Shown here: one piece after another, positions 8,410 to 19,763 of the stretch
Layout: each line of letters opens with the position of its first letter
Position numbering within the stretch: the stretch's first letter is position 1
Source: Chloroflexota bacterium
Lineage (GTDB): Bacteria > Chloroflexota > Dehalococcoidia > DSTF01 > RBG-16-68-14
Assembly: GCA_003228685.1 (NCBI GenBank)
Contig: QIFC01000117.1
Coordinates: 1 to 64,000 of the forward strand
DNA: 64,000 bases
Reading direction: 5' to 3'
Position numbers and translations under genes: made by a program
Notes under the pieces: generated by a model
Told to the model about the DNA's origin: nothing
The model's input: the letters and a program-made list of their open reading frames with translations, nothing else
Database searches by the model: none

Positions 8410-9246
8410 ATGGCGAAATCTAAGAACGGCGCGACAGAACTAGGCATGAGCCAGAATCCCAAGAACGACAAGGACGCCATCACCAACCACGCCGCCGTAG
8501 GGGCGCCAAGCGATTGCGTGGGCAATCGCCATGCGCCCGCCTCGCAGCCTCGTGGACGCCCGCGTAAGCAGTCCCGGCGCGGCAAGGGCGGTGGTCCCAA
8601 GACCAAGGCTGGCAAGGCCAAGGTTTCCCGGAACGCCATCAAGCACGGCATCCACGCTATTCATCCGGTCGTGATCGCTGACTTTGAAAGCGTCGAGGAG
8701 TGGGATGACTTCTACGAGGGCTATCGAGAGTCGCTCCTGCCTGAGGGCACGGTGGAGGAAGACATCGTCTACAACCTCGCGGCCAACCGCTGGCGTCAGC
8801 GCCGCGTCATCCACGCGGAGACGGCTGCGATCAACGAACAGGTCTGGAAGACCGCCGACGACCTCGGCCTTGCCGACGCCTACGCGAACTCCCTCACGAA
8901 GGAGTACGAGCCGGACGAGATGCCGGATCCCGACCCCCTCCGCGTTCTCCTGCGCCAGCAAACGCGTATCATTCCCAGCGGTGCATCGCTCGAGCTGCTC
9001 GTCCGCTACGAAAGCCACCTTCATCGGGTCTGCAGCCAGCTCCATATTCAACTCGAGGTCCTCCAGGCTCGCCGCCAGGGCAAGCCCACCCCGTTCCACC
9101 GCGTCGACATCACCTCTCCTCCCCAATTCCGCAACTCGACCAGGCGCCCCCAGATCTCCGATGCCCCCAGATCTCCGATGTCCTTCCAGGCTCCGGTTAA
9201 CCCCCATGCGTCCTTCGAGCCGCGATCGCGACTCCGGCTTGGATGC
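8410..9246 (+). CDS. KHG-family protein of unknown function, frame open into hicA
   Basis: The N-terminal region is basic and Gly/Lys-rich (RGRPRKQSRRGKGGGPKTKAGKAK), followed by a conserved core: VSRNAIKHGIHA near residue 75, then an acidic helical part and LELLVRYESHLHR near residue 200. I recognise the pattern GPKT.GK....NA.KHG as a family of uncharacterised proteins that I believe occurs in many copies in some soil and freshwater bacteria. The 3' end (9119 on) also occurs at 1-111. No stop codon separates it from hicA: the frame runs to 9570, giving a possible 386-residue fusion. I end the feature at 9246, where similarity to the left repeat ends. A DNA-binding or mobile-element role is a guess. 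Confidence 0.6.
9119..9246 (+). repeat. Right copy of the element-tail repeat, with internal 17-bp tandem duplication
   Basis: This copy matches 1-111. The unit CCCCCAGATCTCCGATG is tandemly doubled here (9147-9163 and 9164-9180) but single in the left copy (29-45). The extra 17 bp shifts the reading frame between copies, so the two tails encode different C-termini. Identity ends at 9246, after GGCTTGGATGC. Confidence 0.85.
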
Positions 9247-9312
9247 TGCCAGAGGTCAGGGCTTCCCCGCTTTGGCCGGTGGTTAGCTACCATAGCATCG
9301 AGGAGATCAAGG

Positions 9313-9570
9313 GTGAATCGGAAGCGGCTGCTACGGAAGCTGTCGCAGGGCGCGCTCCAGAACGTTAAGTTCGCGGAAGCCTGCGATCTAGTCGAGGCAT
9401 TCGGCTTCCGCCGTGCTCGCACTCGTGGCAGTCATCACATTTTTACGCGCGCTGGTGTACCAGAACTGATCAATCTTCAGGATGTGCGCGGCGAGGCTAA
9501 GCCGTATCAACTTCGCCAATTCCTGCGCCTCGTCGAACGATATAATCTAAGTCTGGAGGAAGAAGCATGA
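9313..9570 (+). CDS. hicA: HicA-type toxin (mRNA interferase)
   Basis: The 85-residue product shows the HicA pattern: a short N-terminal helix KRLLRKLSQG, then FGFRRARTRGSHHIFTR with the catalytic-type His in GSHHIF, and a C-terminal YQLRQFLRLVERY. HicA toxins have a dsRNA-binding-like fold and cleave mRNA; HicB neutralises them. GTG at 9313 is chosen because GAGGAG lies seven bases before it and the protein then has the family length. The same frame is open upstream into the KHG-family gene, so a longer fused form is possible. It overlaps hicB by four bases (ATGA). It is slightly longer than usual HicA (60-80 residues). Confidence 0.82.
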   Translation: MNRKRLLRKLSQGALQNVKFAEACDLVEAFGFRRARTRGSHHIFTRAGVPELINLQDVRGEAKPYQLRQFLRLVERYNLSLEEEA

Positions 9571-9788
9571 AGGACTACCATATCAACATCTTCTACAGCG
9601 ACGAGGATGGAGGCTATATTGCCGATGTTCCAGACCTGTCCTCATGCTCCGCGTTCGGAAACACGCCCGAAGAGGCGCTGGCCGAGGTCGAGAAGGCAAA
9701 GGAGGCCTGGATTGAATCCGCCAAGGCGGAAGGCAAGCAAGTCCCTGCGCCTCGCTACCGGCCCGCCATCTATCAGGCGGCGACATGA
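9567..9788 (+). CDS. hicB: HicB-type antitoxin
   Basis: The 73-residue protein shows the HicB_like fold: an N-terminal strand [21 protein letters not shown], the conserved [14 protein letters not shown] turn-helix, and a helix ending in [15 protein letters not shown]. This short form lacks a separate DNA-binding domain, as many minimal HicB proteins do. The 4-bp overlap with hicA indicates translational coupling. In this toxin-first order the antitoxin depends on the same transcript. Confidence 0.85.
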   Translation: MKDYHINIFYSDEDGGYIADVPDLSSCSAFGNTPEEALAEVEKAKEAWIESAKAEGKQVPAPRYRPAIYQAAT

Positions 9789-9813
9789 AAGAAGCACGCC
9801 TCAGTACAGGATC

Positions 9814-9852
9814 CCCCTCTCCATCCCCGTGTACAGACCGGAGGGAGAGGGG
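9814..9852. repeat. Inverted repeat (CCCCTCTCC / GGAGAGGGG) before acnA
   Basis: Perfect 9-bp arms at 9814-9822 and 9844-9852 are separated by 21 bp, and further GGGGAGAGGG copies follow up to 9868. The pattern resembles the short CCCTCTCC-type mobile repeats that are frequent in some Chloroflexota genomes. The purine-rich right side also provides the ribosome binding site for acnA. Confidence 0.5.
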
Positions 9853-9873
9853 CAAGGGGAGAGGGAGCGAAAC

Positions 9874-12614
<2,741 letters not shown>

Positions 12615-12618
<4 letters not shown>

Positions 12619-13733
12619 GTTGCCGGCTGGCTGCCAGGCGTGGCGGCGACGCCGTCTTTCGTGCGGCCGAGCTGTTCCATATCGGGTTCGTTGCTGATCA
12701 GCATCAGCCGGTCGCCGGGCTGGAGCGGGTACGTGTCGGGCGGGCCGACCAGCACGTCGCCGCTGGCGTGCTGGATGGCGAGGAGCGTGCTGGAGCTGCA
12801 AAGGTGCATCGCCTGATGCGCCTGCATGTTCGCGATGACGGAGTCTTCCGTGACGACCAGCTCCGCGAGGAGTTGCCGGCCGTCACTCTCAGACGCCATC
12901 AGGTCGACGAAGTCGACGGTGAGCGGCTGTAGCGCCGAGATCGCCATCCGCCGTCCCGCGAGACTGTAGGGAGAGATGACGCGGTCGGCGCCGGCGCGGA
13001 GTGTGAGCGCTTCGCTCGCACTGTCTCCCACGCGTGCGACGACGTGGAGGTCGGGACGAAGGGCCTTTGCCGTGAGCGTGATGTAGGTGTTCCCGGCGTC
13101 AGAATCGGAGGCGGCCATGAGCACACGCGCGCGCTGGATGCCGGCTTCGATCAGGACTTCGTCCTCGGTCGCGTCCCCTTCGACGACAAGGTAGCCGCGG
13201 CGGAGGCAGCGCTCAACGGCAACATGGTCTTTCTCGACGACCACGAAGGACGCGCTTCGTTCCGCGAATTGGCGTGCGATCTCCTCGCCAACACGGCCGT
13301 AGCCACAGAGGATGTAGTGGTCGTTAAGCGCATCGATACGAGCGTTCATCCTGCGTACTCCAAGGAACGCGCCCAACTCCCCTTCGATCACGGTCTGGAC
13401 GAGGATCGTGAGGATATAGAGGGCCGTACCTACGCCGAAGAGTATCACAAAGATGGTGAACACACGCCCGCCGTCGCTGAGCGGCTCGACTTCCTCGTAG
13501 CCGACGGTGGTCACGCTGATCACGGTCATGAAAAGCGCATCGAGGAACGACCAGCCCTCGATCAGCATGTACCCGGCAACTCCGAAGCCGAGGAGGAGCA
13601 GGAGGATCAGCACACCCCGAACGAGGCGAAGATAGGCCGCTGAAGGGTCGCCGTGAAGGATGCGATGGCTCGCGGTCTGGACGAAGCCGCCAACAAAGCC
13701 CTTCGGAGGTTGCTGCGGTGGTGGAACGTTCAT
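12615..13733 (-). CDS. Potassium channel with RCK (TrkA-N/TrkA-C) domains
   Basis: The 372-residue protein has two transmembrane helices (near residues 40-60 and 90-115), with the pore loop and selectivity filter TTVGYEE between them. A cytoplasmic RCK domain starting [15 protein letters not shown] (Rossmann GxGxxG) and a TrkA-C-like C-terminal domain follow. This is the MthK/Kch-type layout, a ligand-gated K+ channel of the inner membrane. ATG at 13733 (MNVPPPQQP) is preferred to an upstream in-frame start at 13811, which would add 26 unrelated residues and crowd the divergent gene at 13826. It converges on acnA with a 4-bp stop overlap. Confidence 0.88.
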
Positions 13734-13825
13734 TACGGGAACAGTACTGAACCGTTGCGGTCTCGACAAGCGCTCGCAGGCTCGGTAGAATCGCATCTGC
13801 TTCACGGACAATTGAAAGGGTCACC

Positions 13826-15124
13826 ATGGCATCTCCGCTGGACGGCATCCGCGTCGTGGACTTCACCGAGTACATCGCCGGGCCGTACGCAACCATGATG
13901 CTAGCGGACATGGGCGCGGACGTCGTCAAGATTGAGCGCCCGACCGGCGACGCCTGGCGTCACACGGCCCCCGTCGCCGAGTATGAGAGCCGCGGCTATC
14001 TGGGCGTGAACCGCAGCAAGCGCAGCGTGTCGCTGGATCTGGAGACGGAGCGGGGCCGAGCGCTGGCGCAGCGGCTGGCGTTGGAAGCGGACGTGGTCGT
14101 CGCGAACTACCGGCCCGGCGTGGCAAAACGGCTGGGCCTGGATTACGAGTCGCTGTCCAAGCGCAACACCGGCCTGATCTACTGCGAGAACAGCGCGTTC
14201 GGGCCGAGCGGGCCGTACAGCGGCAGGGCGGGCTTCGACATCCTATCTCAGGCGGCGACCGGCATGATCCTCTACGAGAACAAGATGGAGCGCGGCGTAC
14301 CGCAGTTCATCGCGACCACGGCTATCGCCGACCTGACGACGGGCATGTTCATGGCGTTCGCGATCGTGAACGCGCTCTATGCGCGGGCGACGACCAGCGA
14401 GGGCCAACTGATCGAAACGAGCTTGTTCGCGTCGGGATTGGCAGCGCAGTACCGGCCGTTGCTGTCGGTCGACGAACGGGATAAGGCGGTCAGGGAGGGA
14501 TTTTTGCGGGAGCTGGAGCAGGCCAAGTCGGACGGTATCACGCTCGAGGAGGCGCTGAAACTGAAGGCACAGTACATACCCGGCCGCGGACGCAACAATT
14601 ACTATCGCGTGTACGAGACGAAGGACGGATTGATTGCGGTCGCGTGCCTCAACAACAAGCTGCGCCGAAACCTGCGCGACGCGTTGGGCATGGACGACCC
14701 GAGCGTGGACGGCATGTCCTACGATTGGTTCTCCGAGGAGGTACGCGTCGCGCACAGGAAGGCCGCGGAGCCGTTCGAGCGGGCGTTCCGTGAGCGGACT
14801 ACCGTAGATCTGCTCTCTCTGTTGGACGAGGCCGATGTCCCTTGCCAGCGCGTGAAGTTCCCGGAGGAGATGTACGACGACGAACATGTGCGGGCGAACG
14901 GCCTGATGCTGGAGCTGGAACATCCTGTGCTTGGGCCGTTGCGCATGCCATCGTCGCCGGTGCGCATGAGCGCGACGCCCCCTGCGACGCCGACGGCACC
15001 ACCCGCGTTGGGCGCGGACGGGCCGGACGTGCTGCGCGAGCTGGGTGTGCCCGACGACGAGATCGCGCGATTGCTGGAGGATGGCGTGCTCGTGACGCGC
15101 GAGCGATTGCTAGGGGAGCCCTAG
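13826..15124 (+). CDS. CaiB/BaiF family (class III) CoA-transferase
   Basis: The 432-residue protein begins MASPLDGIRVVDFTEYIAGPYATMMLADMGADVVKIE in pattern, the hallmark of class III CoA-transferases, and has GYLGVNRSKRSVSLDL and the FGPSGPYSGRAGFDILSQAATG stretch that carries the catalytic Asp (GFD). These enzymes move CoA between acyl-CoA and a free acid by a ping-pong route through an aspartyl-CoA thioester. The substrate cannot be told from the sequence. A TATA-poor 90-bp gap separates it from the divergent channel gene. Its stop overlaps the convergent HAD gene by four bases. Confidence 0.9.
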   Translation: MASPLDGIRVVDFTEYIAGPYATMMLADMGADVVKIERPTGDAWRHTAPVAEYESRGYLGVNRSKRSVSLDLETERGRALAQRLALEADVVVANYRPGVAKRLGLDYESLSKRNTGLIYCENSAFGPSGPYSGRAGFDILSQAATGMILYENKMERGVPQFIATTAIADLTTGMFMAFAIVNALYARATTSEGQLIETSLFASGLAAQYRPLLSVDERDKAVREGFLRELEQAKSDGITLEEALKLKAQYIPGRGRNNYYRVYETKDGLIAVACLNNKLRRNLRDALGMDDPSVDGMSYDWFSEEVRVAHRKAAEPFERAFRERTTVDLLSLLDEADVPCQRVKFPEEMYDDEHVRANGLMLELEHPVLGPLRMPSSPVRMSATPPATPTAPPALGADGPDVLRELGVPDDEIARLLEDGVLVTRERLLGEP

Positions 15125-15870
15125 GCCTCGTTCAGCAGGCCGGCGAGCTCCAACAGGTTGCCGACCACGTGATCCGCCGCCGTAGCGGGTTCGCCCTGGC
15201 GGCACATGTGGACCGTCTGCATGCCGGCCTGAGCCGCCCACGCGATAGCGTTTACATCGTCATCGACGACGAGCGCGCTGGCAGGCGAAACGCCGCTGTC
15301 TGTCAGGATACGTTTGTAGTAGATGGGACCGGCCTTGTGCGCCCGCACCAGGTCGGGGCCGTAGAGGCGGCCGGCGAAGCAATCGCGGATGCTGAGCGCG
15401 ATTAGGTACGAATTCAGTTCGTGCGATTGCTCGCCGGAGGCGGTCGCGAGCGTAAATCCCGACTCGAATAGGGCGCGGGCGCCGAGGGCAGCGTCCTCGT
15501 ATCCAGATCGAATTCGTGCCTGAACGTATCGCTCAGTTGCGACCGCGACTTCGGCAGCGTCGTCAGGCGTGGGAATGCCAACGTGTTCGCACATCTCGCG
15601 AAGCCAGCGCACCGACTCGGCGCCTTCGCTGAAGAAATCAACGTATTCATCGTCAAGCCTGTGGAGGTCGCTCCAAGTTTGAAAACGTTCCCACTGGTCC
15701 TCGAACACGACGCGGTTTGCCTCGCTCCAAGAGGCTGGCTCTCCACCGATCCGTGGCGAAAGATACTCGCCGATCAGACGCTGCCATTCGACAGCCCGAC
15801 GTTCGTTGTCGTTGAGCACGCCGCCATCGTCGATGAAGATTTGCGTGACGTCTCGAATAGCGGGTTTCAT
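15121..15870 (-). CDS. HAD-superfamily hydrolase
   Basis: The 249-residue protein has HAD motif I in the variant form FIDDGGVLND near residue 13, a helical cap domain at residues about 20-120, motif II-like TLATASGEQSHE, a Lys in AHKAGPIYYKRIL (motif III) and motif IV ALVVDDDVNAIAWAAQAGM. It is close to the phosphoglycolate phosphatase/haloacid dehalogenase subfamily; the substrate is unknown. Its start overlaps the stop of the upstream histidine phosphatase gene by four bases (ATGA), so the two phosphatases are translationally coupled. Confidence 0.8.
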   Translation of the reverse strand: MKPAIRDVTQIFIDDGGVLNDNERRAVEWQRLIGEYLSPRIGGEPASWSEANRVVFEDQWERFQTWSDLHRLDDEYVDFFSEGAESVRWLREMCEHVGIPTPDDAAEVAVATERYVQARIRSGYEDAALGARALFESGFTLATASGEQSHELNSYLIALSIRDCFAGRLYGPDLVRAHKAGPIYYKRILTDSGVSPASALVVDDDVNAIAWAAQAGMQTVHMCRQGEPATAADHVVGNLLELAGLLNEA

Positions 15871-16472
15871 TCGCGGAGGTGGCAGGTGTCGTTGAGCGAG
15901 ATGAGTTGCACGTCCGCGAACGCGTCACGAATGTTGAACGTGGTGAGCGAGGCGTTGTCGATGTGGGCGGAACGGCGCTTCGTGATACGGAGGACATGCC
16001 GGCAGTACGCTCCGATGACGCCGCCGTGGGTGACGACGGCGATCTCCTGGCCCGAGTGCGCCTCGATCAGTCCGAGGAGGTTAGGGATCACTCGCTCGTT
16101 GAACGCCTCGTCCCCTTCGTATCCGGGCACGATGTCCTGGGCGTTCTCCAGGTAACGGCGCTTTCGCCAGGCCGGGAACTTCTCGCCGATCTCCTCGCCG
16201 GTGAGACCTGACAGCTCACCGACGTCACGTTCCATGAGGAAGTCGCGCGCTTGTAATTCGAGATCGAGACGTTCGGCAACCGCCCGGGCCGTGCGATGCG
16301 CTCGCTGGAGCGTGCTGGAGTACAAGGCCACGATTGGCATACCGGCGAGCCGCTCCACGAGCAGTTCGGCTTCACGCAGGCCGCGATCGCTGAGGGGCAC
16401 GTCGAGGTGGCCCTGAACGCGTCCCTCGGCGTTCGACGTGGTCTCGCCATGGCGGACGAGGTGCAGGCGCAT
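15867..16472 (-). CDS. Histidine phosphatase family protein
   Basis: The 201-residue protein starts MRLHLVRHGETTSNAEGRVQG, with the catalytic RHGE signature, followed by LSDRGLREAELL, the second catalytic region LMERDVGELSGLTGEE and HGGVIGAYCRHVL (second active-site His). It is of the GpmB/CobC-like broad-specificity phosphatase type that hydrolyses phosphomonoesters through a phospho-His intermediate. It is first in a two-gene unit with the HAD hydrolase. Which phosphoester it uses is not evident. Confidence 0.85.
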   Translation of the reverse strand: MRLHLVRHGETTSNAEGRVQGHLDVPLSDRGLREAELLVERLAGMPIVALYSSTLQRAHRTARAVAERLDLELQARDFLMERDVGELSGLTGEEIGEKFPAWRKRRYLENAQDIVPGYEGDEAFNERVIPNLLGLIEAHSGQEIAVVTHGGVIGAYCRHVLRITKRRSAHIDNASLTTFNIRDAFADVQLISLNDTCHLRE

Positions 16473-16521
16473 CCTGCATTCTATGTCTGAGCGGTGGTGT
16501 GAGAAAGGCGGCTAAGAGCAG

Positions 16522-17706
16522 TTAGCCGCTGTAGATGCGGGTCTCTGGCTTGAATGCGGCCCAGGCGAACCAGAAGTGGTTGGCGTGGGCGACTAACTCG
16601 AGCTGAGCGCCGGCCAACTTTCCGTCGATAGCGCGGCCGAGGACGTTCCAACGGCTGCCGGTCTGATCGTCGATGATGTCGTCGCCGTCCGCGCTGAACG
16701 TGAGCGGCCGTCCGTCAGCGACCGGCCGGAACACGCCCGCCGCACCCACGTCGCGCGAGTCGCCGATCTGGGAGCCGTCCAGCGCCGATGCGGTACCGAA
16801 CTGGAAGAGAACGACCACCTCCTCGCCGCCCACCGTGTCGTGGATGACCCGCACCTCTTCGAGCTGGGTGAAGGGGTAGGCGATGGCGTCACCGTTCAAC
16901 TCGAGGGCGACGACACGCTCGATCGGGGAGAGACGCGTGTCGGGCGGGCCGCGGAAGAGGAACGGGGATTCGTCACTGTCGTAGCCGATGTAGGGATTGA
17001 AGCCGTAATTCCTGCCGAATCCTGTGTCCGTCGACATCACCTGGCCGTCCGGGAACGTTTCTTTGAAGTCGGCCCAGGAGACTGTGGTTGAGGCCACAAC
17101 GTCCAGGAGCGCCCCGGTCAACTCACCAACGATGGCCTCGCCGGTGAACTGCTGCCACCAGGTCTCGGTGGTGCGGTCGTACATGACGAGGTCGCTGTTG
17201 CGGAGCACGCCGGAGACACCGAATTCGTAGACGATGCCGTCTAGTTCGCGCGCGAAGACGATCGCTGAGTTGCAAAGCGGGCAGAACGTGACGGCCACGG
17301 GCACGCCCCCGATGACGTCGTTCGCGATCTCATGTTGCGTCAGGATGCCGAGCGGATAGGCGCGCGCATCGCCGTTGATCTCGATTGCGATGACGGGTTC
17401 GTTATCGACAAAAGACTCGTTGCCTTCCTCGATGCTGATGAACGGTGGGTCCTCCAGCGACCGGATGCCGTCCTTACGGGGGCCGCCGGAGAGGAATTCG
17501 CCGAGCGGCACGGAGTGGATCGAGAAGTCGGTACTCCAATCGGAGTTGAGCACGCGTGGGTCGAGCCGGTGGGACGGATCATCCGACGGATCATCGTCGT
17601 TTGGCACGCCGGAAATGGTATCCGATCCGCCTGTGCTGCCGCAGGCGACAGCGATGACGGAGAGCGCGATCAGGGCTGTGAGAACGTGGCGTCTGGAGAT
17701 ATTCAT
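16522..17706 (-). CDS. DUF3179 domain lipoprotein
   Basis: The 394-residue protein has a lipoprotein signal peptide (MNISRRHVLTALIALSVIAVAC, cleavage before Cys22) and then a DUF3179 domain: AIEINGDARAYPLGILTQHEI, VTFCPLCNSAIVF with a CxxC pair, and ETWWQQFTGEAIVG. DUF3179 proteins are common in Chloroflexota, archaea and some proteobacteria; their function is unknown, and the CxxC suggests metal or redox binding. It is expected to be anchored outside the membrane. It stands alone, 49 bp after the histidine phosphatase gene start region. Confidence 0.9.
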   Translation of the reverse strand: MNISRRHVLTALIALSVIAVACGSTGGSDTISGVPNDDDPSDDPSHRLDPRVLNSDWSTDFSIHSVPLGEFLSGGPRKDGIRSLEDPPFISIEEGNESFVDNEPVIAIEINGDARAYPLGILTQHEIANDVIGGVPVAVTFCPLCNSAIVFARELDGIVYEFGVSGVLRNSDLVMYDRTTETWWQQFTGEAIVGELTGALLDVVASTTVSWADFKETFPDGQVMSTDTGFGRNYGFNPYIGYDSDESPFLFRGPPDTRLSPIERVVALELNGDAIAYPFTQLEEVRVIHDTVGGEEVVVLFQFGTASALDGSQIGDSRDVGAAGVFRPVADGRPLTFSADGDDIIDDQTGSRWNVLGRAIDGKLAGAQLELVAHANHFWFAWAAFKPETRIYSG

Positions 17707-17742
17707 CTTGAATTCAGGTTAGCGAACCGCCATTCGGATCGT

Positions 17743-17787
17743 AGGTGACACTGATCACCTGAAGGTGTTGCCGAAGTGTTGCCGAAA
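17743..17787. promoter_or_regulatory. Palindrome AGGTGA-N6-TCACCT plus tandem GTGTTGCCGAA
   Basis: A 6-bp inverted repeat (17743-17748 and 17755-17760) is followed by two adjacent copies of GTGTTGCCGAA (17765-17775 and 17776-17786). They lie between the divergent DUF3179 lipoprotein gene and the GltD-like gene. This looks like an operator pair. No regulator can be assigned. Confidence 0.45.
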
Positions 17788-17864
17788 GGCTCTTGTTCGG
17801 TAGCTGGGTCGTAGCTAACCTGAAGCTAGAATCGGTCGAACATAACAGTAGAGGCCGTGCGTTG

Positions 17865-19322
17865 ATGCAGATGCCAAACGACAAGCAACCGCCGAAGCGA
17901 TCGATGCCTGAAGTCGACCGGAAGGCCCGACTGAAGATCCCTCGTCAGCCGCTTCCGAAGCAGGACCCACAGGCGCGCAGAAGCAACTGGAACGAAGTTT
18001 ATCTACCGATCCGGCTAGAGCTGGCAAAGGCGGAGGCAGAGCGCTGTATCCAGTGCCCGGCGGCGCCGTGTGTAACGGCTTGCCCCGTTGGTAACGACAT
18101 TCCCGGGGCGCTGTGGAAGCTGGAGAATGGCGACGTCCTCGGCGCGGCGGAGGTCTTCTACGAGACGAGCAACCTGCCTGAGATGTGCGGGCGATTCTGC
18201 CCGCAGGAGAGCCTTTGCGAAGGAAGCTGTGTGGTCGGGAAGAGGGCTGCGCCGGTGGCGATCGGACGGCTGGAGGCGTTCGTGGCGGACGAATACAGGA
18301 CGAGTGGGGGCTACGACGTCGAGACGCCGCCCGTGGTCACGGGGCAGCGCGTGGCGGTCGTTGGAGCGGGCCCGGCCGGCCTCGCGGTGGCAGAGGAGCT
18401 GGCGAAGAAGGGCCACCAGATCACGATCTTCGATTCGTGGCCGGAGCCCGGCGGTGTGCTATTGTACGGCATCCCCAACTTCAAAATGCAGAAGGAGATC
18501 CTGGATGCCAAGCTGGAGTATCTGTGGGAGCTTGGCATTACGTTCCAGGGCAACACCTACGTTGGCCGCGATGTCACGATCGATCAGCTCTTCGAGCGTG
18601 GCTACCAAGCGGTCTTTCTCGGTTTCGGCGCCAGCCAGGGCAACCAGCTCGACGCGCCTGGGGCTGATCTGCCCGGCGTGATCATCGCGACCGAGTACCT
18701 GGTGCGCGGCAACCTGAAGCCCGAGCAGCTGCCGGAATCGATGCGCGAGCCGCTGCCGGACGCCAAGCGCGTGCTCGTCATCGGCGGGGGCGACACGTCC
18801 ATGGACTGCGTACGGACGGCGGTAAGGCTGGGCGCGGGTGAGGTGACCTGCGTCTACCGGCGAACGGAGGCGGAGCAGACGGGCCGCGTGGAGGAGCGCA
18901 TCCACGCCGTCGAGGAAGGCGTGCGCTTCGAGTACCTGGCGTCGCCCCTGCGCTTCGAAGCGGGCGCGGACGGCAGCATCGAGCGTGTGCAGTTCTCACG
19001 CACGGAGCTGGGTGAGCCCGATGAGTCGGGCCGCAGGCGGCCCGTGCCCACCGGCGAAGAGTTCTCCGTAGAGGCGGATACCGTCGTGATCGCCATCGGT
19101 TATGGCATCGATCAGGACCTACCCGAAGCGGCTGAGGTTGACGTCGAGGACTGGCGGGTAGCCATCGATTCTGAGACCGGGGAGACGAACCGTCCCGGCG
19201 TGTTCGCGGGCGGTGACTGCGTAAACGGCGCTGATCTGGTGGTGACGGCGATGGCAGATGGCCGCAAGGCCGCAGTGGCAATCGACAGCTACTTGAAGGA
19301 CCAAGCGACTAAGGCCGCCTAA
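17865..19322 (+). CDS. GltD-like NAD(P)H flavin oxidoreductase
   Basis: The 485-residue protein is of the glutamate-synthase small-subunit type. An N-terminal iron-sulfur domain has CIQCPAAPCVTACPVGNDIP and CGRFCPQESLCEGSC. An FAD-binding GAGPAGLAVAEELAKKG lies near residue 170, and an NAD(P)-binding GGGDTSMDCVRTAVRLG near residue 310. The C-terminal FAD motif is NRPGVFAGGDCVNGADLVV. The same chain also serves in pyrimidine degradation and electron-bifurcating enzymes, so function is open. No large subunit gene is adjacent. The start is uncertain: ATG at 17865, or 17871, or further upstream to 17793. Confidence 0.88.
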   Translation: MQMPNDKQPPKRSMPEVDRKARLKIPRQPLPKQDPQARRSNWNEVYLPIRLELAKAEAERCIQCPAAPCVTACPVGNDIPGALWKLENGDVLGAAEVFYETSNLPEMCGRFCPQESLCEGSCVVGKRAAPVAIGRLEAFVADEYRTSGGYDVETPPVVTGQRVAVVGAGPAGLAVAEELAKKGHQITIFDSWPEPGGVLLYGIPNFKMQKEILDAKLEYLWELGITFQGNTYVGRDVTIDQLFERGYQAVFLGFGASQGNQLDAPGADLPGVIIATEYLVRGNLKPEQLPESMREPLPDAKRVLVIGGGDTSMDCVRTAVRLGAGEVTCVYRRTEAEQTGRVEERIHAVEEGVRFEYLASPLRFEAGADGSIERVQFSRTELGEPDESGRRRPVPTGEEFSVEADTVVIAIGYGIDQDLPEAAEVDVEDWRVAIDSETGETNRPGVFAGGDCVNGADLVVTAMADGRKAAVAIDSYLKDQATKAA

Positions 19323-19395
19323 GATAAGCGCTAACGGAGCCCGAACGGCATCTTGTCTCGCCTCGTGCGGTTCAGTATGCTGTGGCCACCGAATC

Positions 19396-19743
19396 ATGAC
19401 GATAGATCATCGGCTCGCTTTCACGGCTGAGGACATTTACTGTCCGGTGCGCGCTACGTTGGCGCTGCTAGGGCAGAAGTGGGTACCCCATATCGTCTAC
19501 GAGTTGTTCTCAGGGAAACGCCGGTTTAACGAACTGGCGACGGCCATCGGCGGCTGCAACTCGCGGACGTTGCGTGACCGTCTGAGGAACCTAGAGGAGT
19601 TGGAGGTCGTCAACCGCGTCATCGTTGAGACGATGCCGCCTTGGGTGGAGTACGACCTGACAGAGAAGGGCCGTGAGCTGGCGGAGGCGCTCTCGGGAAT
19701 TGAGGCGTGGGGCTACAAATACATGGAAGCGCCCGTCGCCTAA
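19396..19743 (+). CDS. HxlR-family transcriptional regulator
   Basis: The 115-residue winged-helix protein has the HxlR signature: an N-terminal Cys in DIYCPVRATLALLGQKWV, then IVYELFSGKRRFNELATAIGGCNSRTLRDRLRNLEE, and the wing followed by YDLTEKGREL. In several family members the conserved Cys senses electrophiles or quinones. It lies 20 bp upstream of three hotdog-fold genes on the same strand and is the likely local regulator. It is preceded by a 73-bp gap after the GltD-like gene. Confidence 0.88.
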   Translation: MTIDHRLAFTAEDIYCPVRATLALLGQKWVPHIVYELFSGKRRFNELATAIGGCNSRTLRDRLRNLEELEVVNRVIVETMPPWVEYDLTEKGRELAEALSGIEAWGYKYMEAPVA

Positions 19744-19763
19744 GCACCCGGTTCGCAGCGTCT

